Shown here: in pieces, positions 15,636-25,786 of the stretch
Layout: every line of letters begins with the position of its first letter
Position numbering within the stretch: position 1 is the stretch's first letter
Origin: Corallococcus carmarthensis
Lineage (GTDB): Bacteria; Myxococcota; Myxococcia; Myxococcales; Myxococcaceae
NCBI RefSeq assembly: GCF_003611695.1
Contig: NZ_RAWE01000046.1
Span: forward strand, 1 to 55,213
Direction of reading: 5' to 3'
DNA: 55,213 bases
Program-made: the position numbers and the translations under genes
Notes under the pieces: model-generated
What the model saw: the letters and a program-made list of their open reading frames with translations, nothing else
What the model was told of the DNA's origin: nothing
Databases searched by the model: none

Positions 15636-18600
15636 TCAGGAAATTCCCATGACGCCGACGAGCCGGCCGGCCGGCCCGAAGTCCATGCCACCCGCGCCAC
15701 CCACCACGCTCGATCCCGACAGTCCGTCCAGCATCGCGCTGCCCGCGGATTCGAGTTTGCGCGTCAGCCGCTCCTTGAGCTTGTAGCGATTCTTGACGTA
15801 GCCGAAGGACGTCCCGCCCACGCCCACGGTCAGCCCCCAGGCCCCGTCCAGGATGACGTTGACGGCGTCCTTCCAGTCCATCCCGAACTCGTTCTCGCCG
15901 GAGACGACGAGCGTCACCAGGTTGGTCAGCGGGATCGAAACCAGTCCGGCGACGGTGTAGCCGATGGTGTTGCCCAGCGCGCTGTGCGGCAGGGCCACCA
16001 CGAATTGCTCCCACGCGTCTTCGGCGGGGTTGAGCTTCTTCTGAAGCTGGTCCCAGTAGGTGGACTCGGACATCCACTTCCTCGCCTTCGTCGCGCGCGA
16101 GGCGTCCGGCCTCGCCGCGTCCTCGGCCAGCCTGGCGGCCTGCTGCGGGAAGCCCCGCACCTTCTCCTCGCGGCCCGCCCTGGCGCGTCCCTGGATGCCG
16201 CCAGAGATGGCGCCGCGGATGAAGCCGGTCGCCGCGCCCACGGCCACCGCGCCGGAGAACTCCTTCCAGCTGAAGTCGTCGGCGGTCAGCGCGTAGGTCA
16301 TGCCGTTCCAGCCGGCCGCGGAGACCATGCTCGCGAGCGCCGACAGCCCCGCCGTCCTCCCCATCGTCGTCACGTCCAGGACGAGCCCCGCCACGGTCCC
16401 CGCGGCGGAGACGGCGCCAGAGAACACGACGACCGCCATGCGCATGCCGTCCGAGATGGCGCCCGTGCGGTCCACCCGCGTGGTCGGGTGGTTGCCCGCG
16501 TAGGTGTAGGGGCTGGGGAACTCGTCGGCCGGGTCCGGCGCGTAGAAGCGGCCCAGCACCGGATCCATGAGGCGGGCGTTGAGGTTGTAGAGGCCCGTCT
16601 CCGCGTCGTACTCGGCGCCGGAGAAGCGCAGGCGCATCCACGGCGCGGCGCCCGTCGCCTCCCGTGCCGCGCCGAAGGCGGTGTAGCCGAAGCCCTCCAC
16701 CAGCGTGCCCTGCGCGTCGAACAGCGCGCGCGTGGAGCGCAGCCGGTCGCTGGAGGCGTGGTAGCGGACACCGTCGCGGTACACCAACGGGCAGCCCGTG
16801 GGGCCCGGCACGTACAGCACGGTGCCGCTCTCCCCGCCCGTCACGAAGAGCGGCTGGTTCTCACCCGGGAAGCGCACCTCGCGCTGCTCGCCGACAGGGC
16901 CTTTCACCCGGGTGGCCACGCGGACGCCGTCGGCGTCGTAGGCGTACTCGACGGTGCTCGCGTCGCTGGCGCCGGGGCGGACCTGGATCCGGCTTGGCAG
17001 CGCCATGCCCGGCGAATAGGCGAAGTCCAGGTCCACGGGTCCGGAGCCCCGCGTGCGGCGCGACGACACCGTTCCGTCGGCCCGCCAGGTGAACGACGTC
17101 TCGCCGCCTTCCGGCCACGCCACCACATCCAACCGGTTGCCGCCCGGCACGTACGACAGCCTCGCGCCGGAGAGCTCGTGGATGTTGCCGTTGAGGTCTT
17201 CCTCGTACTGGAAGCGCTCGGGGGCGTCGGTGCCCTCTACCGTCTCGGAGGCGGTGATGCGGCCCAGCCCGTCATAGCCATAGGCGAGCTGCTCCCGCTG
17301 CGTGCCGAGCACCGCGCTGACGCCGCGCACGTTGCTGTCGGGCGCGAAGGTGTACGCCTGCGTGGCGCTCGTCCCGGCGGAGGCGGTGGAGTGCAGCAGG
17401 TGGCCCGGCGAGTCGTATTCCAGCTCCCAGCTCACGGGGCCGGAGCGGCTGGTCCGGACACGCGCCATCGCATCCCACCCGAACGAGGCCAGCTCCGTGC
17501 CCGCCTCGTCCTGGATGGAGGTGATGTTGCCCTGGACGTCGCGGCCGTACCGCAGAGGCCCAGGCTGGGGGAACAGCTCCCGCGGCAGGCCCAGCCGCAC
17601 CAGCGCGTTCGTGTTGTCGTAGCCGAACGTCACCTCCAGCGGCGCGGCCTCCTCGCCGTCGTCCCACGTCACGCGCAGGGTGCGCGCCTCGAGCTGTCCC
17701 AGCGGAGTCCAGCGGTACGCGGAGTCCACCGTCGCGGGCGCGCCCGTGTCCTGCGAGCGAGAGCCCACCAGCTGTCCCAGCGCCAGCGCGTCCCAGCCGT
17801 CGCCGTCGTAGCGCCACACGCCCGTCGTCACCGCGCCCGAGCCCGGATCCGTCAGCGGCCAGCCCGGGAGCTCCGCCCGCTCGAGCAGCAGCGCGTTCCA
17901 TTCGGCCGTCACGTGGCCACGCGCCGTCATCCGGCTCAGGGCGTCGTAGGTCGTCCAGGTGATGCGGCCCTCGGCCGCGTCCGCCGCGGTCTGGGCGAAG
18001 CGCGCGCGCCCGCCCCGGTCATGGACGTAGCGCGTCTCCCCCGCGTCGGGAGTGGACTCGCGCAGCAGCCGGCCCAGGCAGTCATAGTCGCGGACGATGG
18101 CCGTGTCCGTGCCGTCCCGCCAGCCGTCGGGGAGGATGACGCGCGTGCTCGTCCCCGTGGGCTCCATGCACAGCTCCATCGCGGAGACGTACGTGGAGTC
18201 GTCCCGCAGCGGCACGAGCACGGCGAGCGGGGCGTCCTTCGCGTCACGCACCCGCAGGCTCCGCTCGCCCACGGGGGAGATGAACGTGGTGACGCGGAAG
18301 TCGGTGGCCGGCAGGTCCAGCCCCGGGAGCACCGCCGCGTCCGGCGCGTAGCGCACCTTCGCCGTGGGCCGCGAGTCCGCGGGCGTGGTGTACGGGTCGA
18401 CGATGGCCCACGCGGCGCCCGCCAGGCCCACCTCCACGGTGCGCCCCAGCGGTGACGCCTCCAGCAGGCGCCGCGAGTACGGGTAGCCCCCGTCCGCGGA
18501 GCGGCCCGCCTGGCCATTCCAGTAGTCCGCCGCATCGCCGGCCATGACGCCGCTGCCCGCGAGCGAGGCCTGGAAGGCCGGCAGGTCCACCAGCCCCGTT

Positions 18601-21600
18601 CGATAGAGCAGCGGGGCCAGCGCCGCGCCCGAGCCGAAGTCGCCGGGCACGGACTTCGTCTTCACGATGGTGCGCCCCAGCGCGTCCTCGATGAGCTGGT
18701 TGACGAGGTACGTGTCCCCCCCGAGTGCCTGGAGCTGACGGTCCGCGCCGGTGGAGTCCTGAAGGCGCGCTTGAATCACCGGGCCCTCCATCCACGCCAG
18801 GTGGCGCAGGCCGAGCGCTCCCGTGCCCGAGGTGAGCGCCGCGCCTCCGCGTACGTCCGCCGCCACGGAGAACACCAGGCCGCCGTCCGTCCAGAACAGC
18901 AGCCGGCCTCCCGTCACCACCAGCAGCAGCGAGGCCGGACTGGAGGCACCCGTGCCCACGGGCGAGACACCCTGCCCTCCCACTTCCAGGTGCCAGCCCC
19001 CGTCCCAGGAGAGCCGCGCGGCGGTGCCCACCGTGAAGCCGAAGCCCGGCGACAGCCGCACCGGGCCACCATCCACCGCGGTGGGCTCCACGTAGAGGGC
19101 CCACGCCTCCGTCTCCGGCGCGGTGGCGGTGAGCGACGCGTCGGTGGTGCCCTCATGCAGCAGCAGGCCCGAGGCCGCGCGCCACGCGCCCTCCGCCGAC
19201 GGCGTCCAGGCATCACGCCACGCCTCACCGTCGCGGAACGTCTGCACGGTGCCGCCGCGCGTGGCCTGGAGGGCCACCTGGGCGTTCGGATCCCCCGGCT
19301 CGAAGGCGGCGTTGCGCTGGCGGGAGCTGAACTCGAGCTGCACGCCCTTCAGCGATCCGTTGGCGCGCACCTGGCCCACCATGCGCCGGGTGGGGCCATA
19401 GATCGCCCGGGACGTCAGGCCTCCGGGGCCCACGTTGGCCGTCAGTTTTTGCGTCCCCGGCTCGAAGGCCTGCGCCATGACGTTGGCCTCGCGCGGGTAG
19501 AAGCCCACGTCGTCCACCCACAGCTCGCCTCCGCCCGCCTCGACGCGGAGCCTGACGGAGAGCGGGCCGCCGGATGCGACGTGCTCACCCAGCGGAATGG
19601 CCGCCTGCGCCCAGGCCCAGCGCCCGGAGGTGTCGTCCAGCGCGATCCGGAGGGGCTCGCCCACCACCGTGCTTCCCGAGGTCACGGTGATGATCAGCAC
19701 GGGCGACGCGCCTGCCGCGGCGTCGCGGGGGCGCGCGTACCAGCAGCCGGCGACGTAGGTGCGCGCGTTGTCCGCGGGCGTCAGTGGTGCGCGCTCCACG
19801 GCGGCGGTCCCGCCCGGCAGCCACGCGCAGCGGACGCCGGTGTGGGCGCGCTCGGTGGTGACGGCGGCGCCTCCGGTGAAGGTCCACGCGGCAAGCGGCT
19901 CCTGCGACTCGAAGCCGCAGGCGTCGGCCTCCTGCGCTGCCAGGTCCGCGTTCGTCACCATCAACAGCGGCAGCTGCCCGGTGGCATCCACCCGGGTGGA
20001 GTGCGCCACGCCCGTCGCGTCCTTCGACAGCGTGGCGATGCCCCGGGCGTCGCGCGTCAGGATGCTCGTGCGCATGAACCATTCCGGGGGAACGGTGTCC
20101 GCGCCGAACGGGAACCGTGCGCCGTCCGATGCCGTCGAGCCGCCCCAGTCATAGCGGGCGGACACATCGAGCACCATGCAGCCTCCGGCCGTCTCGAAGG
20201 AGCGGTAGGTGGTGGCGGCGCACGCGGACACGGCGTCCACGCCGTCCTTCGGCCACACGCGGGTGCGCATCTGCGCGACGGAGGTCAGCACGTTCTCCCA
20301 CGCCAGGGCGCGCCAGGCGGGCACGGCGGCGGCGAAGGTGGTGGCCATCTCCGTCGTCCACGTCACGCCGTGGACGTCGCGCGTGTCGAACGACTCGGAG
20401 GTGGTGCCACCCGTCAGCGGCGCGGGGAAGCCTCCCAGGTAGCCATAGCGCGTCTCCAGCGCGAGGCCGTCCTTCATGGAGCGGATGCTCGCCGGCCGCA
20501 CGTAGGCGCCATGCAGCATCACCTCGCTCCACGTTCCCGAGGCCGCGTCCTGGAGCGACGTGAAGCCGGCGCGCGACGTGAAGACCTCCCAGGTGTTCGT
20601 CTCGCTGGCGACCAGATGGCCGGTGTAGCCGCGCACCGCCGTGGGGGACTCCGGATCCTCGTCGCTGTCCACCGTGTAGCGGCGCCGGGTGGTGGGATCC
20701 TCGACGGACCAGTACAGGAATCTCCCGTCGACGCGGCGGGCCTCGTAGACGGCCTGGGCGGACAGCGCCGCTCCTGCCGGGAACAGCGCTCGCAGGGCCT
20801 CCGGCACGGGGGTGCCCGGCGCCACGTCGGGAGTGAGGCCCAGGGCCGCGGAGGTGGGCGCGGCGAACAGCGCGGCGCCCTCGAAGGTGAGCGTCTGGAG
20901 GGGCTGGCCGTCCAGCATGCTCAGTCCATCGGCCGTGGTCCCGTTGTCGTAGGTCGTCACGGTCCGCCCGCCATGCGCGGAGGACGGATCGTCACAGCCA
21001 TCCCAGGCCGTGGAGCGGTAGTACTTGATGACCTCGCCGGACGGATCGCACGCGGCGCTCACCCGGTCGAAGCTCCACACGGAGCGCAGCGGCTCACCCA
21101 GGCCGGTGTCGATGGACAGCGAGCGCACCGGGTAGTCCACCAGCGCGCCCTGGATGTCGCCGCCCACGAAGCGGTGCAGGGTGAGGCTTGGCGCGCGCTC
21201 GAAGTCGGGCGCCGTCTGCGGGTAGGTGACGAGGGTGGCGGGGCCCGCGGGGCTCTTGCCCGCGCGAGGCGGAGACAGCAGTCCCTCCGGCGACAGGGGG
21301 CTGACGAACGTCTGTCCGGCGATGGTGGAGGTGGCCTTCGCGCGGCCGTTCTCCAGCAGGGCCAGGGCGATGCGCGCGGCGCCCTGCCCCGGCGGCAGGC
21401 GCCACCCCGCGAAGTCCGGGGCCGCGTCGACGACGCTGAAGAAGTCCGCGCCTTCCGGAGCGCCCTCGTAGACGGGCTGCTCGCTCTCCGGCCCCGTCCA
21501 TCCGGGTGCGGCGCCGCGGTACCAGACGGTGTTGGCGGCGACGATGAAGTCCTCGCCGGTGGCCGCGGGGTAGCCGGAGTCCTCCCCCGGCGGCAGCGCA

Positions 21601-24179
21601 GGCAGCGTCCTCGGCGCGCGGGCGAAGGTGCCACTGTCGGCGTCGTAGGCGAGCAGCCGCGTGGTGATGCCATCCGACACGTTGAGCACCTGCAACACCA
21701 CGTCGCGCCCGTACGCGTAGGCCAGCCAGCCCGGCCGGCCGCGCCCCTGGTCGGTCAGCGCCTCGGAGGTGTTCCAGCCCACGCCATCGAAGCGCCACAG
21801 GTACCGGTCGGTCCCCACCAGCTCATTGCCAGACACGGACGGCACCGGCGGCCATGAAGGCCTGGGCACCTGCGTGACGGAGGACAGGCGCAGGTTCTCC
21901 GCGTCCACGCCCTGCCCTTCCTGGAACTGGTAGTCCGCGTCCCAGCGGCGTACGCGCAGGGCGTAGCGGCCGGTGGCGCTGGAGTCCGTGGCCTCGCACC
22001 ACGCCACCATCGACGGGCCGTCCGCCCAGGACATCTCCGTCTGCCGGGGCCCCAGCTCCACGTCCAGGGAGCCGCCGTCGTTCCACCGGTGGTCGCCGTC
22101 CAGCCACGCCAGCGACACCGTCCCCCTGCCGTTGAGGTGGTGCCACAGCAGGTAGCGCTCGCCGCGAGCGAGCACCTGCATCATCCGTCCCTGCACCGCG
22201 GGCGCATCCCCGCCATTCCAGGTGCGCTGCTGCCAGTCCCAGGTGAGCCGGTAGAGGCTGTCACCGGCGCCGTCGAAGCCGGAGACGGTGGCCAGCAGGA
22301 AGCGCTCTCCGGCGGCGAGCCGGGCGCCCGTCGCCCGCGGGAAGGTGAGCCACGACGTGCCGTGCCCGCCCGAGTACGGCGCCCACTCCCACGCGCGCAG
22401 CGTGCTGCGCCGGAACGGGAGCACGCGCACCTCGTCGCCGACGCGGAAGGTCAGCCCGAAGAAGTCCATGGAGGTGACGCCCGCGAGCGAGTCCGCGTCC
22501 AGCGCCTGCTCACCTTCGTAGACGAGCCCTTCGCCGAGGGTGGAGCGCTGCCAGTGTCCCGTCCACGTGTGGACCTGGAGGCTCAGCCGCTTGCGCTGCG
22601 CATCCAGCCAGCAGGTGACGGCGTAGTCCGGCCCCAGCCAGACGAAGGGCGTGTTGCCGGTGGCGCTGAAGCCCACGGGCGGCGTGACGGTCAGGTCGCG
22701 CTCGCAGATGTCCAGCGGGATGGCGCCGTCGTAGGTGAAGGTGCCGGTGGCACCCTCGGGATAGGTGATGCGCGTGAGCGCGCCCGGGTGGGCCGCGCTG
22801 TCCTCCAGCGCGTAGCCGAACACGTAGCCGGGCAGGCTCCGTCCGGCCGGGTCCTGTTCGGTGATGCCCGTGAGGAAGCGCTTGCAGAGATCGGCGGACG
22901 ACACGGCGGGGGTGCCGGGCAGGGCCTGGGGCGGCGCGTAGTCCAGCTTCACGCGGTACAGCTCGCGGCCCGCGTCGTCCAGGACGCGCAGCCGATGGAG
23001 GTACAGCGTCTCGTAGCGGTCCTGGAAGGCGTTGGGGGTGGTGAGGTTCCCTGGCGCCACGCCGTCGGCGGCGGGCGCGAGCACCTTGTGCGGATCCTGG
23101 TACTCGTGGACGGTGGCCGTGTACCACTTGGGCGCGTAGTCCAGCGCCACGCTCCGGCCGCCCACGCCGGTGATGCTCGAGAGGTAGCAGGCCTTGGTGT
23201 ACGGCAGCCCTTCGGAGCCCACGCGCTGCTCGACGGTGGGGAGCAGTCCGTCCGCGCCGCGCTCGAAGGTGTTGTACGCGTAGGTGACGCGGTCGCCGTA
23301 GCGATCCACGCGCGCGACCAGGTTCCACGCGTGCGCGTACTGCGCCTGGCCTTCCCGGCGCGTCGAGCTGCCCACCCAGCCGCCCCGCTCGCCGCCGAAG
23401 CGCACGCCCCACTCGATGCCGTGGCCGGTGCTGGTGGCGAAGCCCTGGGGGGTGACGGAGACGCCACCGCCGAAGACCCGCTGCGTGCCCGAGTCGTCCA
23501 CCGCCACCCAGCGCTCGTAGGCCGGGTAGTAGCGGACGCGCCAGAAGCTGAAGTCCTGCGGCTCGAAGCCGAGTCCGCCCGCGGCCACCGCGAGCACCGG
23601 GGCGCCGTCCGTGCCGGCCTGCTCGGACAGGACGAAGGACTGCTCGTGGAGGGGATCCTCCACGTCCCACGGGCCCTGACCGCTGACGGTGGCCTGGGTG
23701 GACAGGGGGAGACCGGCTGCGGCGAAGGCGGCGATGAGCTCCTGCGAGACATGGGGCCCGCCGAGCCGCGAGGTCAGCACCGCGTCCAGCAGCGCGCGGA
23801 CCCACGGGCGGGTGGTGGGCACCAGCCGGTTGCGCGAGCCTCCGGACTCCAGGCTGAAGCGCCGCGCGGCGAGCGACAGGGCGCCGTCGGACTCCGCGAC
23901 GATCCGCTCGCGGGGGAGCATCCATCCCAGGCCGGCCACGCCCGTGGGCGCGTCGAGGTTCCAGCGCGTCGCGGCGAGGTGGATGGAGCTGTCATAGGAG
24001 AGGCCCAGCTCCACCGCGAGCGTGTCGTCTCCGAGCTTCCCCGGGAGTTGGACCAGCGGGCGCTGGTAGCTCACCGAGCCTCGGAAGAGGTTGATGCTCT
24101 GCCGGAGGGAGCCGACGTCGGTCGACGCGAACTGGGCAGGACGCTTCGGAGGAACCTGGTTGGGGGCGCGGGGAGGCAT
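15636..24179 (-). CDS. Giant RHS/YD-repeat protein with variable C-terminal domain
   Basis: 2847 residues. The N-terminus (about 1-350) resembles the SpvB/TcdB-like start of RHS and Tc-toxin shells: SINLFRGSVSYQRPLVQLPG and GVAGLGWMLPRE. A long beta-rich section with Trp-rich propeller-like repeats follows (about 480-800), then further beta-rich sequence. From about residue 1990 come YD/RHS repeats (YDCLGRLLRESTPDAGETRY, YGYDGLGRITASE). The RHS core closes at about 2530-2575 with GLYNLNARLMDPVLGRFYAP and a NHPTTRVDRTG end. The remaining 270 residues form a variable tip with Gly/Ala-rich hydrophobic segments (MAVVVFSGAVSAAGTVAGLV; LVSIPLTNLVTLVV) suggestive of membrane interaction. No signal peptide or PAAR domain is seen. 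Toxin delivery is inference from the family. Confidence 0.9.
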   Translation of the reverse strand: MPPRAPNQVPPKRPAQFASTDVGSLRQSINLFRGSVSYQRPLVQLPGKLGDDTLAVELGLSYDSSIHLAATRWNLDAPTGVAGLGWMLPRERIVAESDGALSLAARRFSLESGGSRNRLVPTTRPWVRALLDAVLTSRLGGPHVSQELIAAFAAAGLPLSTQATVSGQGPWDVEDPLHEQSFVLSEQAGTDGAPVLAVAAGGLGFEPQDFSFWRVRYYPAYERWVAVDDSGTQRVFGGGVSVTPQGFATSTGHGIEWGVRFGGERGGWVGSSTRREGQAQYAHAWNLVARVDRYGDRVTYAYNTFERGADGLLPTVEQRVGSEGLPYTKACYLSSITGVGGRSVALDYAPKWYTATVHEYQDPHKVLAPAADGVAPGNLTTPNAFQDRYETLYLHRLRVLDDAGRELYRVKLDYAPPQALPGTPAVSSADLCKRFLTGITEQDPAGRSLPGYVFGYALEDSAAHPGALTRITYPEGATGTFTYDGAIPLDICERDLTVTPPVGFSATGNTPFVWLGPDYAVTCWLDAQRKRLSLQVHTWTGHWQRSTLGEGLVYEGEQALDADSLAGVTSMDFFGLTFRVGDEVRVLPFRRSTLRAWEWAPYSGGHGTSWLTFPRATGARLAAGERFLLATVSGFDGAGDSLYRLTWDWQQRTWNGGDAPAVQGRMMQVLARGERYLLWHHLNGRGTVSLAWLDGDHRWNDGGSLDVELGPRQTEMSWADGPSMVAWCEATDSSATGRYALRVRRWDADYQFQEGQGVDAENLRLSSVTQVPRPSWPPVPSVSGNELVGTDRYLWRFDGVGWNTSEALTDQGRGRPGWLAYAYGRDVVLQVLNVSDGITTRLLAYDADSGTFARAPRTLPALPPGEDSGYPAATGEDFIVAANTVWYRGAAPGWTGPESEQPVYEGAPEGADFFSVVDAAPDFAGWRLPPGQGAARIALALLENGRAKATSTIAGQTFVSPLSPEGLLSPPRAGKSPAGPATLVTYPQTAPDFERAPSLTLHRFVGGDIQGALVDYPVRSLSIDTGLGEPLRSVWSFDRVSAACDPSGEVIKYYRSTAWDGCDDPSSAHGGRTVTTYDNGTTADGLSMLDGQPLQTLTFEGAALFAAPTSAALGLTPDVAPGTPVPEALRALFPAGAALSAQAVYEARRVDGRFLYWSVEDPTTRRRYTVDSDEDPESPTAVRGYTGHLVASETNTWEVFTSRAGFTSLQDAASGTWSEVMLHGAYVRPASIRSMKDGLALETRYGYLGGFPAPLTGGTTSESFDTRDVHGVTWTTEMATTFAAAVPAWRALAWENVLTSVAQMRTRVWPKDGVDAVSACAATTYRSFETAGGCMVLDVSARYDWGGSTASDGARFPFGADTVPPEWFMRTSILTRDARGIATLSKDATGVAHSTRVDATGQLPLLMVTNADLAAQEADACGFESQEPLAAWTFTGGAAVTTERAHTGVRCAWLPGGTAAVERAPLTPADNARTYVAGCWYARPRDAAAGASPVLIITVTSGSTVVGEPLRIALDDTSGRWAWAQAAIPLGEHVASGGPLSVRLRVEAGGGELWVDDVGFYPREANVMAQAFEPGTQKLTANVGPGGLTSRAIYGPTRRMVGQVRANGSLKGVQLEFSSRQRNAAFEPGDPNAQVALQATRGGTVQTFRDGEAWRDAWTPSAEGAWRAASGLLLHEGTTDASLTATAPETEAWALYVEPTAVDGGPVRLSPGFGFTVGTAARLSWDGGWHLEVGGQGVSPVGTGASSPASLLLVVTGGRLLFWTDGGLVFSVAADVRGGAALTSGTGALGLRHLAWMEGPVIQARLQDSTGADRQLQALGGDTYLVNQLIEDALGRTIVKTKSVPGDFGSGAALAPLLYRTGLVDLPAFQASLAGSGVMAGDAADYWNGQAGRSADGGYPYSRRLLEASPLGRTVEVGLAGAAWAIVDPYTTPADSRPTAKVRYAPDAAVLPGLDLPATDFRVTTFISPVGERSLRVRDAKDAPLAVLVPLRDDSTYVSAMELCMEPTGTSTRVILPDGWRDGTDTAIVRDYDCLGRLLRESTPDAGETRYVHDRGGRARFAQTAADAAEGRITWTTYDALSRMTARGHVTAEWNALLLERAELPGWPLTDPGSGAVTTGVWRYDGDGWDALALGQLVGSRSQDTGAPATVDSAYRWTPLGQLEARTLRVTWDDGEEAAPLEVTFGYDNTNALVRLGLPRELFPQPGPLRYGRDVQGNITSIQDEAGTELASFGWDAMARVRTSRSGPVSWELEYDSPGHLLHSTASAGTSATQAYTFAPDSNVRGVSAVLGTQREQLAYGYDGLGRITASETVEGTDAPERFQYEEDLNGNIHELSGARLSYVPGGNRLDVVAWPEGGETSFTWRADGTVSSRRTRGSGPVDLDFAYSPGMALPSRIQVRPGASDASTVEYAYDADGVRVATRVKGPVGEQREVRFPGENQPLFVTGGESGTVLYVPGPTGCPLVYRDGVRYHASSDRLRSTRALFDAQGTLVEGFGYTAFGAAREATGAAPWMRLRFSGAEYDAETGLYNLNARLMDPVLGRFYAPDPADEFPSPYTYAGNHPTTRVDRTGAISDGMRMAVVVFSGAVSAAGTVAGLVLDVTTMGRTAGLSALASMVSAAGWNGMTYALTADDFSWKEFSGAVAVGAATGFIRGAISGGIQGRARAGREEKVRGFPQQAARLAEDAARPDASRATKARKWMSESTYWDQLQKKLNPAEDAWEQFVVALPHSALGNTIGYTVAGLVSIPLTNLVTLVVSGENEFGMDWKDAVNVILDGAWGLTVGVGGTSFGYVKNRYKLKERLTRKLESAGSAMLDGLSGSSVVGGAGGMDFGPAGRLVGVMGIS

Positions 24180-24450
24180 GACGGTCCAGGGAGGGGATTG
24201 GATGGGCGCCCGTGATCAGGGGGAGAGCGCAGCGCGGGGTAATGCGTGGAGCGTGCCAGCGCGTGTTCAGGCGCGGCGTGGGGCCGCACGCCTGGGGAAC
24301 ACGGGGATGAAGCAGGTGATGACGCGTTACCTGGGCACGCGTGTGCGTTCTGGAGGAACGCGCTCGGCAGCAAGAAGACGCCCCCGGGTTGGAGCTTCGC
24401 CTCCTTCTCGGACTGGGACCGATCCTTCCGGGAGGCCGCCACGACGATCG
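24180..24450. other. Upstream region of the RHS gene, nothing certain
   Basis: No gene is supported. Several frames are open on both strands but have Arg/Pro-rich shadow composition. One plus-strand frame reads GWSFASFSDWDRSFREAATT near 24393-24452 and could be a frameshifted continuation of the toxin-like fragment that starts at 24451; this is unproven. The RHS promoter should lie here, but no element stands out. Confidence 0.4.
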
Positions 24451-24649
24451 CTGAAGGAGCTGGAGGCAGCAGGCTACCGTCTGGAGAAGATGAACAAGGG
24501 CTCCCAGCCCTATCGGATTCGCCGTCCGGACGGGCAGGCCCTGGGCGACGAGTACGGAGCGCTCACCATCACCGAGGACGCGCTGGTCGTGCTCAAGGTC
24601 GGCAAGGGGACGCCCCGCCTCAGTATCTTCAGCCGCTACCGGAAGAACT

Positions 24650-24664
24650 GGGGCTGTCCCTGAT
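24650..24664 (+). repeat. IS left terminal inverted repeat
   Basis: GGGGCTGTCCCTGAT; exact reverse complement of 25516-25530. Confidence 0.93.
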
Positions 24665-24770
24665 CTCCGGTCCGAAAATTCAACCTGCCGGATCGAACAT
24701 CGGGGTTGGACCCGGCTTCGGGAGGCATCAGGAGGTTGCCAGCCAGCGTCAGGCATGATCAACGCTGGCT

Positions 24771-25516
24771 GTGCGCCGACATGAACTGAGCGATGCCGAG
24801 TGGAGCCGCATTGAGCCCCTGCTGGGCTTGCGCAGCGGTCCTCCCTCGAAGCGTGGGGACCGCGACTTCATCAACGCCGTCATCTGGCGTGTGAAGACGG
24901 GCGTGCAGTGGCGCGACCTGCCCGAGCGATTCGGCCACTGGAAGACGGTCTACAACCGCTTCCACCGTTGGGCGCAGGCTGGGAGATGGGAAGCCATCTT
25001 CAAAGCCTTGCGGCTTGAAGTGGATGAGCGCGGCTCCCTCGCGGATGCCTCCGTCGTCCGAGCGCACCAGGACGCCTCGGGCGGAAAAGGGGGGTCCGAA
25101 GAAATGCTCTGGGACGTTCTCGAGGAGGTTTTTCAACGAAAGTTCACGCCGTCACAACGACGGGCGGTAAGCCGCTCCACCTCGAAGTAACGCCCGGCCA
25201 ACAGCATGAGTCCACGATGGCCGAGGAGCTGCTGGTGCACGCCGAAGGCGACGCCTTCATCGCGGACACGGGCTACGATGCCGACCGCATCCTCGCCAAC
25301 GTGCGCAAGCTCGGGATGACGCCTGTCATCCACTCCCACCCGGGCCGCAAGCACCCGCCGCCCTTGGACCGCACCCTCTACCGGTTGCGCTACCGGGTGG
25401 AATGCTTCTTCCACGACCTCAAGCGCTTTCGGGCTGCTGCTACCCGCTACGACAAGACGGCGACCTGCTACCTCGCCGTCCTCCACGTCGCCTCCATGCT
25501 TCTCTGGCTGCGTTAA
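24771..25516 (+). CDS. IS427-type transposase made by programmed frameshift (orfA + orfB)
   Basis: orfA starts with GTG at 24771 (MRRHELSDAEWSRIEPLLG) and would end at 25190 (139 residues). The catalytic C-terminal half continues in another frame: GRSRGGFSTKVHAVTTTGGK, ADTGYDADRI and YRVECFFHDLKRFRAAATRY, up to TAA at 25514-25516. Before the switch lies a slippery run, A4G6 at 25085-25094, fitting frameshifting to yield one protein of about 248 residues. Candidate catalytic triad: Asp in LADASVVRAHQ, Asp in ADTGYD, Glu in RVECFFHD. All are present, so the element may be active. Confidence 0.88.
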
Positions 25517-25530
25517 TCAGGGACAGCCCC
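25516..25530 (-). repeat. IS right terminal inverted repeat
   Basis: ATCAGGGACAGCCCC; exact reverse complement of the left end. Confidence 0.93.
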
Positions 25531-25786
25531 TACCTGGACTGGGTGGAGAAGACCCACGGCCCGGCCGCCCGGAAGGCAGCGGAGGTTCGCATCGCTCGCG
25601 GAAATCCCCCAAATACAACAGCGATGTCACCACCCTGCCCGATGATGCGCTGGAAGCCCTTGATGACGCCCTGAGCAAGCGCAAGCCAGGATCCAGCCCG
25701 GCACCGCGTGAGATCGAGGATGGTATCGTCGTGGGGGTGAAGCTGGCGTTGCTGGAACTCCCATCCCACGAGGAGTCACTCACGGC

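Larger units (their letters stand above)
24650..25530 (+). mobile_element. IS5-family (IS427-like) insertion sequence, 881 bp, complete
   Basis: Bounded by perfect 15-bp terminal inverted repeats GGGGCTGTCCCTGAT at 24650-24664 and its complement at 25516-25530. It encodes a two-frame DDE transposase (24771-25516) whose stop codon runs into the right repeat. Size, ends and orfA/orfB layout fit the IS427 group. No target-site duplication is visible: the left flank ends AACT and the right flank begins TACC. That may mean decay or recombination after insertion. Confidence 0.9.

Noticed and set aside
15561-18455. Long plus-strand open frames inside the RHS gene (15561-18455, 18771-21857, 22089-24215)
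   Set aside because: Their translations are His/Arg/Gly/Ala-rich with no motifs, as expected for shadows opposite high-GC coding DNA; the minus-strand RHS frame explains the whole region.
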